64,000 nucleotides of DNA from Paraburkholderia podalyriae (GTDB lineage Bacteria > Pseudomonadota > Gammaproteobacteria > Burkholderiales > Burkholderiaceae), in contig NZ_VZQQ01000002.1 in assembly GCF_014397785.1 (NCBI RefSeq), positions 62,001 to 126,000 of the forward strand, given 5' to 3'. Positions 63,921 through 64,000 of this stretch are shown piece after piece (positions within the stretch are counted from its first letter, which is position 1; the number at the start of each line of letters is the position of its first letter). Both the position numbers and the translations under genes were made by a program. The notes under the pieces were generated by a model. It had not been told where the DNA came from and did not search any database. It saw nothing but the letters and a program-made list of their open reading frames with translations.

Positions 63921-64000
63921 TGGACGGCAACGGACGAGGTAGACCTCGGGCGGTCGCTATCACGCTCGGCACCGAGACGTCCGCAACCACGACGCGAAAA
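63921..64000. other. Right edge, no feature supported
   Basis: Eighty bases upstream of the methyltransferase gene; they may include its promoter or the end of a gene outside the window. Nothing can be assigned. Confidence 0.4.

Overview
The window looks like chromosomal DNA of a Burkholderiales bacterium, most like Paraburkholderia, Caballeronia or Burkholderia. The evidence is high GC, a DUF4148 exported protein, IrlR/IrlS-type two-component pairs beside RND pumps, and dense accessory metabolism. No rRNA, tRNA, insertion sequence or CRISPR array was seen. All calls come from reading the sequence; no database search was run.

Layout. 1-1014 is the end of an amino-acid ABC transporter operon (solute-binding protein, then permease). 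1255-9670 is a complete metal-efflux module on the minus strand: response regulator, sensor kinase, membrane fusion protein, HME-type RND pump, outer-membrane channel and a small lipoprotein. 9736-17785 holds an SDR, an OxlT-like MFS carrier, a gamma-glutamyltransferase, a GntR/FCD regulator, a threonine aldolase and a chemoreceptor. 18184-19844 holds a TetR regulator, an ABM-fold monooxygenase and a DUF4148 protein. 20413-26243 is a tripartite RND pump operon.

26380-29629 is a decayed catabolic operon. An SDR, a NIPSNAP protein and a 3-hydroxyisobutyrate-dehydrogenase-like reductase are intact. The aerobic CO-dehydrogenase-type (cox) genes, a coxG gene and a gluconolactonase survive only as remnants. 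Two DHA2 MFS carriers follow on the plus strand (30158-33269). Palindromes of the form TCRTCA-N2-TGACGA lie upstream of the TetR gene and in the cox/MFS intergenic region, suggesting one regulon.

33919-36151 is a katB-ankB pair (periplasmic catalase and ankyrin lipoprotein). It is followed by a hidden 59-residue gene and an EAL phosphodiesterase. 37926-42040 is an AKR, HiPIP, IorA, IorB operon: a periplasmic two-subunit molybdenum hydroxylase with a likely electron acceptor. A divergent HxlR regulator follows. 42919-48946 is a second tripartite RND operon, facing a second CopR/CusS-like two-component pair (48963-51100). 51468-53830 is an ATP-grasp protein plus a serC homologue with an in-frame stop.

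54068-63206 is a respiratory block: an NADPH-FMN reductase, an exported CWB2-like repeat protein, a three-subunit FAD sugar/polyol dehydrogenase (gamma, alpha, triheme cytochrome c) and a CIO-type cytochrome bd oxidase with its 46-residue accessory subunit. The dehydrogenase would feed electrons to quinone and the bd oxidase would take them to oxygen. A conserved 53-bp composite element lies, correctly oriented, upstream of the FMN reductase and the dehydrogenase operon, with a weaker copy before the CWB2-like gene. The window ends with a PmtA-like methyltransferase.
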